A stretch of 64,000 bases of DNA, taken from JBMOLK01 sp049325575 (GTDB lineage Bacteria; Bacillota; Clostridia; Acetivibrionales; Acetivibrionaceae). Positions 8,917 through 18,159 of this stretch are shown here, piece by piece. The stretch spans positions 21,270 to 85,269 of the forward strand of contig JBMOLK010000128.1 in NCBI GenBank assembly GCA_049325575.1, in the 5' to 3' direction. Position 1 is the stretch's first letter. Every line of letters starts with the position of its first letter. The translations under genes were made by a program, and so were the position numbers. The notes under the pieces are model-generated. The model was given only the letters and a program-made list of their open reading frames with translations, did not search any database and was not told the origin of the DNA.

Positions 8917-10626
8917 TTACATGCTCTGTGAGGCCTGCATTTGCTGTTCACCATGTGTAGGTCTGTTTTCAAGATCATGCAGTATGGCTTCAGCAATATT
9001 GTTGCAGTGGTCTCCTATTCTTTCAAGGTTATGAATCAACTCAACAAATATAATTGTTGATGTTGGATTGCAAAGACCGGAGTTAAGCCTTTCTATATGC
9101 CTTATACGAAGCTTGTCTTCAAGATCGTCTATTTCATATTCCTCTGACAATACTTTCTTTGCAAGGGCGGTATTATCCTCACTCAAAGATTGTATTGCAT
9201 CATCAACCATTTGGTTAAGTTTTGTAAAGGCATCTGTAATATCATAAATTGCTTCCTGAGAGAAGGGAAGGCGCTCTTCTACTTTCTGGACAGCAAATTC
9301 AGCTATGTTTTTACAATGATCTCCCATACGTTCGATGTCGTTTGTTACATGCATAAGCCCGGCAAGCCTAACGGACTGACGTTCGGTGAGGGAGCACTGG
9401 GAAAGCATTGTAGAGAGATATTTTACAATCTCGCATTGAAGCATGTCCACTATTTCTTCAATCTCATGGACCTTTTTAGCGCAGCTCATATCTGCATCTA
9501 CAAAGGCTTTTTTTGCATTTTCCATCATTTGCTGAGCCAGGGTCGCCATCCTTGAGAGTTCTTTTGTTGCCAGATCCATTGCTATTGATGGATTGTTTAG
9601 AATTTTATTGTCCAGGAACAGAACTCTTTTTTCAATGGTGTCTTCCTGACCCCTTACAATAAACGTTACTATTTTAGCCAGCAGCCAGATAAAAGGCAGC
9701 CAGAGCAGAGTATTTAGAATATTAAAAGAAGTATGAGCGTTTGCAATTTGTCTTGCTATTATTTCAGTTGATGCACCCTTAGGGGATATAAACTCAACAA
9801 ACCTTGCAAAAACAGGTATAAAGAACATGAATACGGTTGCTCCGATCAAATTGAATACGGAGTGTGCCACTGCTGCTCTCTTGGCATTTACTCTTGCTCC
9901 TATGGCTGCAAGAAGAGCTGTTATTGTAGTACCGATATTATCTCCAAAAAGTATGGGCAAGGCTGTTTTTAGCTTTATAATGGCCTCACCGTCATGACCC
10001 GGCTGCTGTGCAAGGTTCTGAAGCACTGCTATGGTGGCGCTGCTGCTTTGAACCACTACAGTCATGAGAGTACCTACAAAAAGGCCGAGTACAGGGTATG
10101 ATCCAAGCTGAAATATCATGTCCGAAAATACCGGACTCTTAGCCAGCGGCTTCATAATATCGCTCATTATGTTTAGACCCATAAACAAAAGACCGAATGC
10201 AAAAACAGTTTGTCCAATGTATTTGACAATCTTTTTCTTAAAGAAGAAAAAGAATATGAAGCCTAAAGCAGCTATAGGATAAGCATAATGGCCAATTTTA
10301 AAGGCAATCAGCTGAGCAGTAATTGTTGTTCCTATATTGGCTCCCATAATAACTCCAATAGCTTGCGGCAGGGTCATTAGTCTTGCACTAACAAATCCAA
10401 CAACCATAACAGTTGTGGCACTGCTGCTCTGGAGCAGTGTTGTTACTGCTGTTCCAACTATTACTCCAAGAATGGGATTACTAGTGAGTATTTCCAAGAT
10501 CCGTCTCATTCGCTCCCCGGCAGCTTTTTGAAGGCCGTCACCCATAAGATTCATACCGTATATGAACACAGCCAGTCCGCCGAAAAGTCCAAACAATGTG
10601 TTTACTAAATCAAATTTATCTCCCAC
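8917..10626 (-). CDS. Na+/phosphate cotransporter family protein with C-terminal PhoU domain
   Basis: Residues about 1-320 hold eight or more membrane helices with the two inverted Na/Pi-cotransporter repeats. Each repeat has a QSSSATT/QSSSATI motif (TTLLQSSSATTVMVVGF and MTVVVQSSSATIAVLQN). Residues about 345-550 are a PhoU-like helical bundle with ERMGDHCKNIAE and ERIGDHCNNIAE repeats that bind metal. The NptA/YjbB group moves phosphate with sodium, often as an exporter. The start is GTG at 10626 behind AAAGGGGGT. A TTAACA followed 11 bases later by TTAATT lies upstream on the same strand (about 10658-10676), a possible half PhoP box. Together with the pst/pho cluster at 37-44 kb it makes phosphate balance a theme of the window. 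Confidence 0.9.
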   Translation of the reverse strand: MGDKFDLVNTLFGLFGGLAVFIYGMNLMGDGLQKAAGERMRRILEILTSNPILGVIVGTAVTTLLQSSSATTVMVVGFVSARLMTLPQAIGVIMGANIGTTITAQLIAFKIGHYAYPIAALGFIFFFFFKKKIVKYIGQTVFAFGLLFMGLNIMSDIMKPLAKSPVFSDMIFQLGSYPVLGLFVGTLMTVVVQSSSATIAVLQNLAQQPGHDGEAIIKLKTALPILFGDNIGTTITALLAAIGARVNAKRAAVAHSVFNLIGATVFMFFIPVFARFVEFISPKGASTEIIARQIANAHTSFNILNTLLWLPFIWLLAKIVTFIVRGQEDTIEKRVLFLDNKILNNPSIAMDLATKELSRMATLAQQMMENAKKAFVDADMSCAKKVHEIEEIVDMLQCEIVKYLSTMLSQCSLTERQSVRLAGLMHVTNDIERMGDHCKNIAEFAVQKVEERLPFSQEAIYDITDAFTKLNQMVDDAIQSLSEDNTALAKKVLSEEYEIDDLEDKLRIRHIERLNSGLCNPTSTIIFVELIHNLERIGDHCNNIAEAILHDLENRPTHGEQQMQASQSM

Positions 10627-10741
10627 AAATCTACCCCCTTTGAAAAAATGGAAAAATTAACTTTATGTTAAACAACCCTATTAATTTTAACACGGAATCA
10701 ACAAAAAGCACAATAAAATTATAAAACTAAATTTTAAAAAT

Positions 10742-11077
10742 TTGTCGATTAATATACGGCTAAAAGGAACTGTTAAGCAAAACTGGTATTATTTTCATTG
10801 TAAAGAATACGATACATTACCCAATTTCCTTTATGCCACCTATTTTAATCCTTCAAACTATCACATACAGGTAAGGTGCGGAGTAAAATTGCAGTGTAGA
10901 AAAAAAGCCGATAATCTTTGCGATTTAATAGAATTTTCAGCATACAGCAAATTTGACAGGGTGCAGGTCATTTGTGAAGGGTTTGGAAATGTCTATGATG
11001 AGGTATGCTTTATACCTGCAAACCTTGGAAAGAAGAGGGATGAAATAAAGTATACCTATTCTGGAAATATTGAATAG
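10742..11077 (+). CDS. Hypothetical protein, about 111 aa
   Basis: An open frame from a TTG at 10742 to TAG at 11075-11077, with protein-like composition: rich in Tyr, Cys and Lys, with alternating hydrophobic residues that suggest a small beta-rich fold (NYHIQVRCGVKLQCRKKAD, then FDRVQVICEGFGNVYDEV). No ribosome binding site precedes the TTG, and no ATG lies near the start, so the true start is unsure. No signal peptide or membrane helix is seen. It converges on sfsA, only six bases away. I do not recognise the family. It could be a real small gene with a weak start or a decayed remnant. Confidence 0.5.
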   Translation: MSINIRLKGTVKQNWYYFHCKEYDTLPNFLYATYFNPSNYHIQVRCGVKLQCRKKADNLCDLIEFSAYSKFDRVQVICEGFGNVYDEVCFIPANLGKKRDEIKYTYSGNIE

Positions 11078-11083
11078 AATCCT

Positions 11084-11770
11084 TTATAATCTTACTTCTA
11101 GTTGACTGCCTATTGTAATTTCATTTGCTGTCACAATAGAGTCATATGCAAGGATTATAACACCTTTTTCTTTTGCATATTTCAATGCTTTTGCAAAATC
11201 CGGGTCCATTAGCCTGTGTGGGGTAAAGCAGATTACCCCCTTTAACTGTATCAGAAAGAATATATATCCACAGTATCCGTTTTCCACTGCATTTATCATT
11301 TCCAATACATGCCTGGTGCCTCTTTCGGTAGGGGCATCAGGAAACATGGCAATACCATCTTCCTCCAAAGTAACACCTTTTACTTCTATGAAGCCCCTGC
11401 CAAAGTTATTCTCAAAGTATAAGTCAAACCTTGAGCTTTTATAATTTACTTCCCTTTTTAGCGTATGGATTCTGCTGATTTCTTGAATCTTGTCCTGCTT
11501 TAATGCTTCATATACAACCTGGTTGGGGGCTTGGGAATCAATGTTTATAAGGGTTCTATCCTTAAAGCCGGCTATTAGTGAGTATTTGGTTTTCCTATTG
11601 GGGTTGGTGCTTTCTTCAAGTATGACTGGAGTTCCGGTATTTAGAATTTCCCTGCATCTTCCGGTATTCTTGACATGGACTGTTTCTTCCTTATTATCGA
11701 GGAGTACATGAGCAATGAACCTGTTGGGGCGCTTTAAAAATACTGCATTTTTTATAGTAGAATACTTCAT
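11084..11770 (-). CDS. sfsA: DNA/RNA nuclease SfsA (sugar fermentation stimulation protein)
   Basis: A 228-residue protein that matches the SfsA family in length and in its landmarks: an N-terminal OB-like region (FLKRPNRFIAHVLLDN, then HVKNTGRCREIL) and a PD-(D/E)xK-like core (SRFDLYFENN, FIEVKGVTL, FPDAPTERGTRHV). The aspartate, glutamate and lysine of a nuclease site are present as D in SRFD and E/K in IEVKG. Escherichia coli SfsA was first described as a regulator of maltose genes and later as a structure-related nuclease. The physiological role in clostridia is unknown. The ATG at 11770 follows TAGGAGATAAAAAA. Confidence 0.93.
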   Translation of the reverse strand: MKYSTIKNAVFLKRPNRFIAHVLLDNKEETVHVKNTGRCREILNTGTPVILEESTNPNRKTKYSLIAGFKDRTLINIDSQAPNQVVYEALKQDKIQEISRIHTLKREVNYKSSRFDLYFENNFGRGFIEVKGVTLEEDGIAMFPDAPTERGTRHVLEMINAVENGYCGYIFFLIQLKGVICFTPHRLMDPDFAKALKYAKEKGVIILAYDSIVTANEITIGSQLEVRL

Positions 11771-11928
11771 TTTTTTATCTCCTAATTTTATATAATATAT
11801 TATCAGCTATTAGCGAATATAAAATATTAATGTTTTTTAAATAAAAGCCGATTTAATTGACACATATATTATACAGGCATAGAATCAAAGTATATAGCAG
11901 GAATTTTTTAGATATTGGAGAAAATAAT

Positions 11929-13308
11929 ATGGAAGAAGGAATTGACTCGTATAAAAAGTTGACTGTTTTGTCACTTACCTGGCCAATATTTATTGAGACA
12001 TTTCTTAGAGTTATGTTAGGTAACGTAGATACTTTCATGCTAAGTACCTACTCTGATGATGCTGTTGCTGCAGTGGGTATAACAAACCAGATAACCCATA
12101 TTCTTATTATGCTGTATTGGGTTATATCTACAGGGACTACAGTTCTTATTTCACAGTACCTTGGAGCGCAAAAGAACAAGACGGCCTCGGAAGTTGCCGT
12201 TACTGCACTTACAGGTAGCTTGATTTACGGGCTTGTCATAGGTATAGGTGTATTTATATTTAGCCGGCAAATCCTGATGCTTATTAATGTGCCTCCGGAA
12301 TTAATGGGGTATGCCCTTATTTTTCTAAAAATAGTGGGAGGTTTTTCATTCACACAGGCTTTGCTTGCAACTTTATCTGCTATTATTAGAAGCTACGGTT
12401 ATACAAGGGTAACAATGTATATTACCATAGGTATGAATCTTTTAAATGTTCTAGGGAACAGTATGTTCCTCTTTGGACTTTTTGGGGTTCCGAAGCTTGG
12501 AGTAGCGGGTGTTGCCATCGCAACCGTTGTCAGTCAGACTATAGGCATTGTCGTCATGATAACTGTCATGTTCAGAAGCTTTAATACAAGTTTTTCTTTC
12601 AGGTGCCTTATACCTCTTCCGAAGGAAACGATAAAGGATATATTAAGAATCGGTTTGCCTTCAGCTGGTGAAGGAATGGCTTACCACTTATCACAGCTTG
12701 GAATCACCCGTATTATAACGATGTTGGGGACAGTAGCCTTGACTACGAGAGTTTATACGTTAAATCTTATGCTGTTTATTATGGTTTTTGCCATAGCAGT
12801 GGGCCAAGGGACTCAAATCGTAGTTGGTCACCTTATAGGAGCAGGTGATAATGAAAAAGCCCATGATACTTGTCTTAGAAGCTTGAAAATAGCTGTACCA
12901 ATAGCAATTGTTATAGCTGCTGTTTTATCCCTTTTTTCAAAACCCCTACTTGGGATTTTTACAAACGATCAATCTGTTATTGAACTGGGAAGCAGGCTCA
13001 TGGTTTTGACACTTGTACTTGAGCCGGGTAGAGTTTTTAATATAGTTATAATAAATTGTTTAAAGGCTGCAGGGGATGTTAAGTTTCCAGTTATAATGGG
13101 TGTTATATCTATGTATGGGATAGGCGTAACATTATCCTATATTTTAGGGATAGTGTTAGGTCTCGGATTAGTAGGAGTGTGGATTGCATTTGCTTGTGAT
13201 GAGTGGTTTAGAGGTATTATAATGCTCTGGCGTTGGAAATCACGTGTATGGGAGAATATGTCGTTTGTCAAAAGTCAGGGTTTGGACCAACTGGTTCAAG
13301 CTGAGTGA
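11929..13308 (+). CDS. MATE family efflux transporter
   Basis: About 459 residues with twelve predicted membrane helices in two homologous halves, as in multidrug and toxin extrusion proteins that export cationic compounds in exchange for Na+ or H+. Typical segments are LSLTWPIFIETFLRVMLGNVD at helix 1, the helix 7 stretch LRIGLPSAGEGMAYHLSQLG, and VGQGTQIVVGHLIGAGD. I chose the ATG at 11929, eight bases after TTGGAG, over longer in-frame starts upstream that lack a site. The gene is monocistronic. The substrate cannot be inferred. Confidence 0.9.
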   Translation: MEEGIDSYKKLTVLSLTWPIFIETFLRVMLGNVDTFMLSTYSDDAVAAVGITNQITHILIMLYWVISTGTTVLISQYLGAQKNKTASEVAVTALTGSLIYGLVIGIGVFIFSRQILMLINVPPELMGYALIFLKIVGGFSFTQALLATLSAIIRSYGYTRVTMYITIGMNLLNVLGNSMFLFGLFGVPKLGVAGVAIATVVSQTIGIVVMITVMFRSFNTSFSFRCLIPLPKETIKDILRIGLPSAGEGMAYHLSQLGITRIITMLGTVALTTRVYTLNLMLFIMVFAIAVGQGTQIVVGHLIGAGDNEKAHDTCLRSLKIAVPIAIVIAAVLSLFSKPLLGIFTNDQSVIELGSRLMVLTLVLEPGRVFNIVIINCLKAAGDVKFPVIMGVISMYGIGVTLSYILGIVLGLGLVGVWIAFACDEWFRGIIMLWRWKSRVWENMSFVKSQGLDQLVQAE

Positions 13309-13500
13309 AAATGAAAGTGTCATCAACGGGAGGTAAGTAGATACAATGGACTTGAGATTGATAAAAATAATTTGAATGCAAGTGTATATGTGTGCCCTTT
13401 TTGATATCTGGTCAGTATAATAAAGTGAATGCTTAAGATTCATATTTTGCGATTTGCCTGTACTTTCTAGGGTATATATATAGCAAATGGGGGTTTTTTT

Positions 13501-14904
13501 ATGAAAAGGGTTATGGTCATTGTTTTTATCATGGTATTTGTTGTGGCAGCTTGTGATGGCAATATCAAAAGTCCGAAAGTGAATGTTGTTGACAGTGTTT
13601 ATGGAATCGAAACCGAATATCAGAATATTAGCATACCAAGTACAAGCAATACCACAGAGCCTTTGAAAAACGAGGGTGATGTAGAAAAAAACATTAATGC
13701 GGAAAAACTATCGGAAGATGAGAAGCTGACAGAGGATGCAGAAAAAAATAATATTACCGAATCGGACGTAATTGTTGATGAAAAAAAGATTGAAGATAAA
13801 AAAGCTGAAAATACACTGGAAGAAAAGGTTATAAGGATATTTGAATCAAAGATACCTGACAGTATAGAAAAGAATATTAAATACAACAAATATGAAGTGC
13901 CCACAGATTATCTATTAATCATGAGTTCTGAAGCCAATATCAGGGAGAAACCCAATACTTCTTCAAAAATTATTGGTAAGGCACATTATTTTGAGAAGAT
14001 TAACCTGCTGGCTGAAGTTAAGGGTGAGTTCATAAAGAAGTATGGCAGTGACGGTTGGTTCAAGATTGCGAGGAAGAAAGACGGCAAAGTACAGGATGGT
14101 TATATATTCGGGAAACTTGCGGAACCAAGGACATTCCAGTTCGGAAAAATGGTTGATGCAATCAATAAATTAAAAAACAATGTGGAAGGAAGCACTACTG
14201 CATATATTTCAAATTACCAGAACAGGGTAGGAATAGCCCCACTCCATCAAGGCAGAACAAATGACAAATACGGCATTCAAAGGTATCAGTCTGCTCCTGC
14301 CTATTTTGAGGCAAGATCCAATTCCGACTTCAGGTACATATCGGATGGAACCTTGGTTTCAGTGATGGCAGAGACGGACAGTTTCTACAAAATAAAAACT
14401 TTGAACTTTGAAGGAGAATACTATGTACCGAAAAAGTATGTATCCTTCAGAGAATCATTAAAGACTCTAACGAAGGTAATTGTTGTAGATAGAAAAAATC
14501 AGAATGAAGGCGTTTTTGAGTACGTTAACGGCAAGTGGAATCTAATATCTTATATATTTGCTACCACTGGTGAAAAGGCAAGATTTAAGCTTCCCACCGA
14601 GCTGGGCTATTATATGGCAATTCAGAAGGTACACAGATTTTCATATCTTGATGATATCACAAGAGAGATATCCGGTTATGCACCTTACGCTATAAGATTT
14701 AACGGAGGAGCCTATATTCACGGTGTTCCGGTAGAATATAAAAAGGAAAACGGAAGGCTTATTGATCCAGGTATGCAGGAATACCTGTTTACAATCGGTA
14801 CTGTTCCAAGGTCCCATAAGTGTGTAAGAAATTATACAAGCCATGCAAAGTTCCTGTACGACTGGGTTAAGATAGGTGAAAGCGCAGTTATAATAATTGA
14901 ATAA
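13501..14904 (+). CDS. SH3-domain L,D-transpeptidase lipoprotein
   Basis: The N-terminus is a lipoprotein signal with a lipobox ending at Cys18 (VVAAC). It is followed by a charged, low-complexity spacer rich in Glu, Lys and Asn (residues about 50-125), a bacterial SH3 domain (about 135-205), a second SH3-like stretch (about 255-315), and a YkuD catalytic domain (about 320-467). The catalytic end shows IHGVP followed by SHKCVRN, the family motif HxxxSHxCxR with the nucleophilic cysteine. Such enzymes cross-link meso-diaminopimelate residues of peptidoglycan or attach proteins to it, outside the membrane. The ATG at 13501 follows an A+G-rich GGGGG stretch. A strong terminator follows. Confidence 0.88.
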   Translation: MKRVMVIVFIMVFVVAACDGNIKSPKVNVVDSVYGIETEYQNISIPSTSNTTEPLKNEGDVEKNINAEKLSEDEKLTEDAEKNNITESDVIVDEKKIEDKKAENTLEEKVIRIFESKIPDSIEKNIKYNKYEVPTDYLLIMSSEANIREKPNTSSKIIGKAHYFEKINLLAEVKGEFIKKYGSDGWFKIARKKDGKVQDGYIFGKLAEPRTFQFGKMVDAINKLKNNVEGSTTAYISNYQNRVGIAPLHQGRTNDKYGIQRYQSAPAYFEARSNSDFRYISDGTLVSVMAETDSFYKIKTLNFEGEYYVPKKYVSFRESLKTLTKVIVVDRKNQNEGVFEYVNGKWNLISYIFATTGEKARFKLPTELGYYMAIQKVHRFSYLDDITREISGYAPYAIRFNGGAYIHGVPVEYKKENGRLIDPGMQEYLFTIGTVPRSHKCVRNYTSHAKFLYDWVKIGESAVIIIE

Positions 14905-14940
14905 AATTTTTCTCTATCATTTTACTTGAAAAAAATCTTA

Positions 14941-14978
14941 TAAGAGGCCTTACACAATTTAGGTATAAGGCCTCTTGC
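14941..14978. terminator. Bidirectional terminator
   Basis: TAAGAGGCCTTA and TAAGGCCTCTT pair around a 13-base loop, with A runs on the left and a short T stretch on the right. It lies between the convergent L,D-transpeptidase and LysM-CAP genes. Confidence 0.75.
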
Positions 14979-14982
14979 TGCT

Positions 14983-15591
14983 TTAAGGCTTAATAAACAT
15001 TTGCGTCCAGTAAAGTCTGCCATTTTGCGCTTTAGCAAGACCTACGCCAATTTCAGTAAATGACGGACTTAAAATATTATTTCTATGGCCTGGTGAGTTC
15101 ATCCAGGCATTCATAACTTCTGCAGGGGTCCTTTGACCCATTGCAATATTCTCTCCTGCCGCAGAATACCTGATTCCGAAGGATTCCATCATTCTAAAAG
15201 GCGAACCGTAAGTAGGGGAAGTGTGTGAGAAGTAGCCTTTGTCTACCATGTCCTGGGACTTATATCTTGCAACTCTTGATACCTGCCAGTTGGTTTTAAG
15301 GGCTTGAAGTCCCTTCTTGGATCTTTCAATGTTAACAAGTCTTATGACTTCATTTTCCTGCGCTTTTACATCATCAATGTTTGGAACAGTTATTTTCTGT
15401 CCTGGATATATAAGCGCCGGATTTTTGATTTGTGGATTTGCAGAAATTATTTCACTTACACCCACTTGATATTTTGCAGCAATTTTCCACATAGTATCAC
15501 CGGATTTTACGGTATAAACCTGTGATTGAGCAAAAACATGGGTGGTTAACATTAAAACAAACAAAAATACCGATAAAATTCTTTTTTTCAT
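14983..15591 (-). CDS. Secreted LysM-CAP domain protein (SafA/YkwD-like)
   Basis: A 21-residue signal peptide ends near VFAQS. A LysM domain (about 24-70, YTVKSGDTMWKIAAKYQVGV) that binds peptidoglycan follows, then a CAP/SCP domain (about 80-202) with the signatures SHTSPTYGSPFRMM, AGENIA, AWMNSPGHRNNIL and the final YWTQMF. Bacterial proteins with this pair of domains are cell-wall or spore-coat associated, for example SafA-like and YkwD-like proteins, and their biochemical activity is poorly defined. The ATG at 15591 follows TGAGGTGATATAA. It faces the L,D-transpeptidase across a shared terminator, so both wall-directed genes sit together but are transcribed separately. Confidence 0.9.
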   Translation of the reverse strand: MKKRILSVFLFVLMLTTHVFAQSQVYTVKSGDTMWKIAAKYQVGVSEIISANPQIKNPALIYPGQKITVPNIDDVKAQENEVIRLVNIERSKKGLQALKTNWQVSRVARYKSQDMVDKGYFSHTSPTYGSPFRMMESFGIRYSAAGENIAMGQRTPAEVMNAWMNSPGHRNNILSPSFTEIGVGLAKAQNGRLYWTQMFIKP

Positions 15592-15799
15592 AAATTATAT
15601 CACCTCATGTAATATTTTTATATATTAGATAAGTTTTTATGATATGAATATTCTGTAATTAATGAGACTAAATACAAATCAAATATTTAATGAATATAAA
15701 ATAATGTGACTTATTTGGTATATACTTGAGGTGTTTATACAAATAATATTGTTGTAATTAAACCAACCTTTATCAATACATAAGAATGGAGGGTTGAAT

Positions 15800-16069
15800 A
15801 TGGATCTAAACGGGATAGAGAGTTTCAGTGATTGGGACAAATGGAAGCAAACCATAGCTAAAGCTGTTAATGTTGGCGAGGCAGTGGGTTTATCGGAAGA
15901 GTCGGTTGAAAAAATCGGCTTCAGGTTGGGGAATATTCTTTCGGCAGCAGTAGACCCGGAGAACCGTGAACAGAGGGTTTTGCAGGAGCTTTGGAGAGCA
16001 GGGGATGATGATGACAGGAAGACACTGACTAAGATGATAGTAAAGATGTCACAAACTGACGATAAATAG
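15800..16069 (+). CDS. DUF3243 protein (YmfJ-like)
   Basis: Eighty-nine acidic residues that resemble Bacillus subtilis YmfJ: a WDKWKQTIAKAV start, a central IGFRLGNILSAAVDPENREQR and an LQELWRAGDDDDRKTL end before the final helix. DUF3243 proteins are small helical cytoplasmic proteins without known activity. I chose the ATG at 15800, seven bases after GGAGGG. The in-frame TTG at 15794 would touch that site. It is followed 40 bases later by the FMN-binding lipoprotein in the same direction, so the two may be co-transcribed. Confidence 0.8.
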   Translation: MDLNGIESFSDWDKWKQTIAKAVNVGEAVGLSEESVEKIGFRLGNILSAAVDPENREQRVLQELWRAGDDDDRKTLTKMIVKMSQTDDK

Positions 16070-16109
16070 CTCTTAATATATCAATATTAAAGTTTAGGAG
16101 GAAACTAAA

Positions 16110-16595
16110 ATGAAAAAAACAGCATATTTATTACTTGCACTGTTAATAACCGTTTCACTGGTTGCTTGTGCTGTACAGAATCAGAATATCCAGCCGAGGG
16201 CTACTGTTGAACCGACACCGCAAGCAACTCCACAGGCATCACCGGATGGAACACCCCAGCCCAATGTTACTTATAAGGATGGTACCTATCAAGGTATAGG
16301 AGATGAATGGCAGTATGGACAGGAAGATGCTACTGTTGTAATATTGGACGGCAGAATTTCAAGTGTTGCATTGAGAAGACTTGATAAAGAGGGAAAGGAA
16401 GTTGACTACAATATTTTTTCGGGTAAGGAGATAGAAGGCAGGGTTTATCCCAATCTCAAACAGTACAGGCTTGATATAGCGGACAGGATGATTGAAAAGC
16501 AATCTTACAATGTTGATGCAATAAGCGGCGCTACAGTCAGTTCGGAAAACTGGAAGCTGGCAGTAAAAAGAGCATTGGAAGCTGCTAAAAAATAA
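16110..16595 (+). CDS. FMN-binding domain lipoprotein
   Basis: A lipoprotein signal with the lipobox cysteine at residue 20 (SLVACA) is followed by a Pro/Thr/Gln linker (about 30-55) and one FMN-binding domain (about 60-160). The motif DAISGATVSS near residue 140 is the site where RnfG/NqrC-type proteins carry FMN linked to a threonine through phosphate. It should be anchored outside the membrane and take part in extracytoplasmic electron transfer. An Apb-type flavin transferase, which would be needed for attachment, is not in the window. RBS AGGAGG precedes the ATG. A terminator follows at once. Confidence 0.9.
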   Translation: MKKTAYLLLALLITVSLVACAVQNQNIQPRATVEPTPQATPQASPDGTPQPNVTYKDGTYQGIGDEWQYGQEDATVVILDGRISSVALRRLDKEGKEVDYNIFSGKEIEGRVYPNLKQYRLDIADRMIEKQSYNVDAISGATVSSENWKLAVKRALEAAKK

Positions 16596-16611
16596 TGAGT
16601 AATTTTATATT

Positions 16612-16645
16612 AAGGGTCTTCAATTTCCTTGAAGGCCCTTTTAGC
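16612..16645 (+). terminator. Rho-independent terminator after the FMN-binding gene
   Basis: AAGGGTCTTCAA and TTGAAGGCCCTT pair (one mismatch) around TTTCC, followed by TTAGCTTTTT. Confidence 0.85.
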
Positions 16646-16825
16646 TTTTTCTTTATCTTAGTGTAAAATTATCTAAAGAGGTGGAACTGTAAAAGCAGAT
16701 AAAGAAGATGAGCAAGCCATTTGAATCAAATAGGCTTAAGGAAATCTATGTTTATCTTTACAGTTCGCTATCTTTAAAATATAGTATAATCTAAAGATAT
16801 ACTAAATAGTTTTTTGGAGACTGAT

Positions 16826-17581
16826 ATGAAGACTAACCAGGTTATGGAGGTTGCGCTTAGAGCAGGCGAGATTTTGCTTACAAACGGAGCAGAGATTCAC
16901 AGGGTTGAAGATACGGTTATAAGAATATGTAGAAGCTATAACATAGAGGCTGAGTGTTTTGTACTCCCAACAGGTATATTCGTGACTGCTGTAGGTAAAG
17001 ATGAGAACCCGGTATCTTTTATTAAACGTATAAAAGGAAGAACAGTTGATTTAAAGAAAGTTGAAAGAGTTAATTCATTTTCAAGAAGTCTTAAAAGAAA
17101 TCCGGTCTCATATAGTGAAGCTGATAAGGCCTTAAACGAAATTGCCGGTGAAAAAGGTTTTAATTTTGTTACAAGATTGGTTGTTGCAGGTATTACGGCA
17201 TTCATTTTCACCTTACTTTTTAAAGGGTCTATATACGATTCAATAGCATCATTTTTTATAGGCATGCTTATTTACATATCTAAAGTTAAGATATCAAGAG
17301 CTGGCATATTTGAGTTTTTTGAATATTTTGCATCAGGGTTGGTTGCAGGAGGAGTAAGTCTTGCAGTTGTAAAGCTTTTTCCGGTTCTTAATATTTACAG
17401 GATTATTATCTCGTCCATAATAATTCTGCTTCCTGGTGTTGCAATAACAAGTGCACTGACGGACGCTCTTCATGGAGATATAGTTTCAAGCCAGTTCAGA
17501 CTTGCAGAGGCGGTATTTATAGCGGTTGCAGTAGGGGTTGGGGTAGGTATTGTATTATCTTTAGGATTACGCTATCTCTAG
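16826..17581 (+). CDS. Threonine/serine exporter family protein, large (ThrE N-terminal) subunit
   Basis: About 251 residues. The first 110 form the soluble DUF1212 region (GEILLTNGAEIHRVEDTV and the CFVLPTGIFVT stretch), in which a conserved histidine and glutamate resemble a hydrolase-like site. The remainder has about five membrane helices. In Corynebacterium ThrE this part is fused to the small membrane subunit encoded here by the next gene. I chose the ATG at 16826 behind GGAGA. The next gene starts 14 bases downstream, so the two form an operon and probably one transporter. Export of threonine and serine is the known family activity, but the substrate here is unproven. Confidence 0.85.
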   Translation: MKTNQVMEVALRAGEILLTNGAEIHRVEDTVIRICRSYNIEAECFVLPTGIFVTAVGKDENPVSFIKRIKGRTVDLKKVERVNSFSRSLKRNPVSYSEADKALNEIAGEKGFNFVTRLVVAGITAFIFTLLFKGSIYDSIASFFIGMLIYISKVKISRAGIFEFFEYFASGLVAGGVSLAVVKLFPVLNIYRIIISSIIILLPGVAITSALTDALHGDIVSSQFRLAEAVFIAVAVGVGVGIVLSLGLRYL

Positions 17582-17595
17582 TATAGAGGTGAATT

Positions 17596-18036
17596 ATGAA
17601 GGAAATTATTTTAGCTTTTATAGGCAGTATTTGTCCAGGTATATTGTACAATGTAGAAAAGAGAAATTTAGTTTGGATTGGCCTTTGCGGCATGTCTGGG
17701 TGGATTACCTACAGCCGTTTTTACGCCTTGACGGGTGAGTTGGCGTTTTCAACTTTTCTGGGAGCTGTTGCAGTGGGAATTTATAGTGAAAGTTTGGCAA
17801 GGCTCCTTAGAGCTCCCACCACCATATTCTCCATACCTGGGATATTTCCCCTTGTACCCGGTATAACTGCGTATAGTGTTATTCAGTATATAACTGAAAG
17901 AAGGCTTTATGAGGCTGCAAGCAAGGGCATTGAAGCAGTATCCAGTGCAGGTGCAATTGCATTTGGAATTTTACTGACTTCTGCTGTATTTAGAATATTT
18001 AAACGGCTGGGAAAAAGGAAGGCAGATCCTGCTTGA
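17596..18036 (+). CDS. Threonine/serine exporter family protein, small subunit (DUF3815)
   Basis: A 146-residue membrane protein with four or five helices and the conserved FSIPGIFPLVPGITAY segment, which marks the ThrE C-terminal/DUF3815 part. The start at 17596 follows AGAGGTG. It is the partner of the preceding large subunit. Confidence 0.85.
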   Translation: MKEIILAFIGSICPGILYNVEKRNLVWIGLCGMSGWITYSRFYALTGELAFSTFLGAVAVGIYSESLARLLRAPTTIFSIPGIFPLVPGITAYSVIQYITERRLYEAASKGIEAVSSAGAIAFGILLTSAVFRIFKRLGKRKADPA

Positions 18037-18159
18037 ATAAATATGTTTTACTAGCAGGATCTTATATATTTGAGCCTATTTTGTGCCTGTTCTTCCTTAT
18101 ATAATATTCAAAATATATAGATGTGTGACTGTAAGTTAGCCTTGCTGCAGAGTATTTGT

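Noticed and set aside
10658..10676. PhoP box upstream of the Na/Pi cotransporter gene
   Set aside because: Only one exact TTAACA and one weaker copy share the 11-base period; other similar hexamers are out of phase. This is too little to list as a site.
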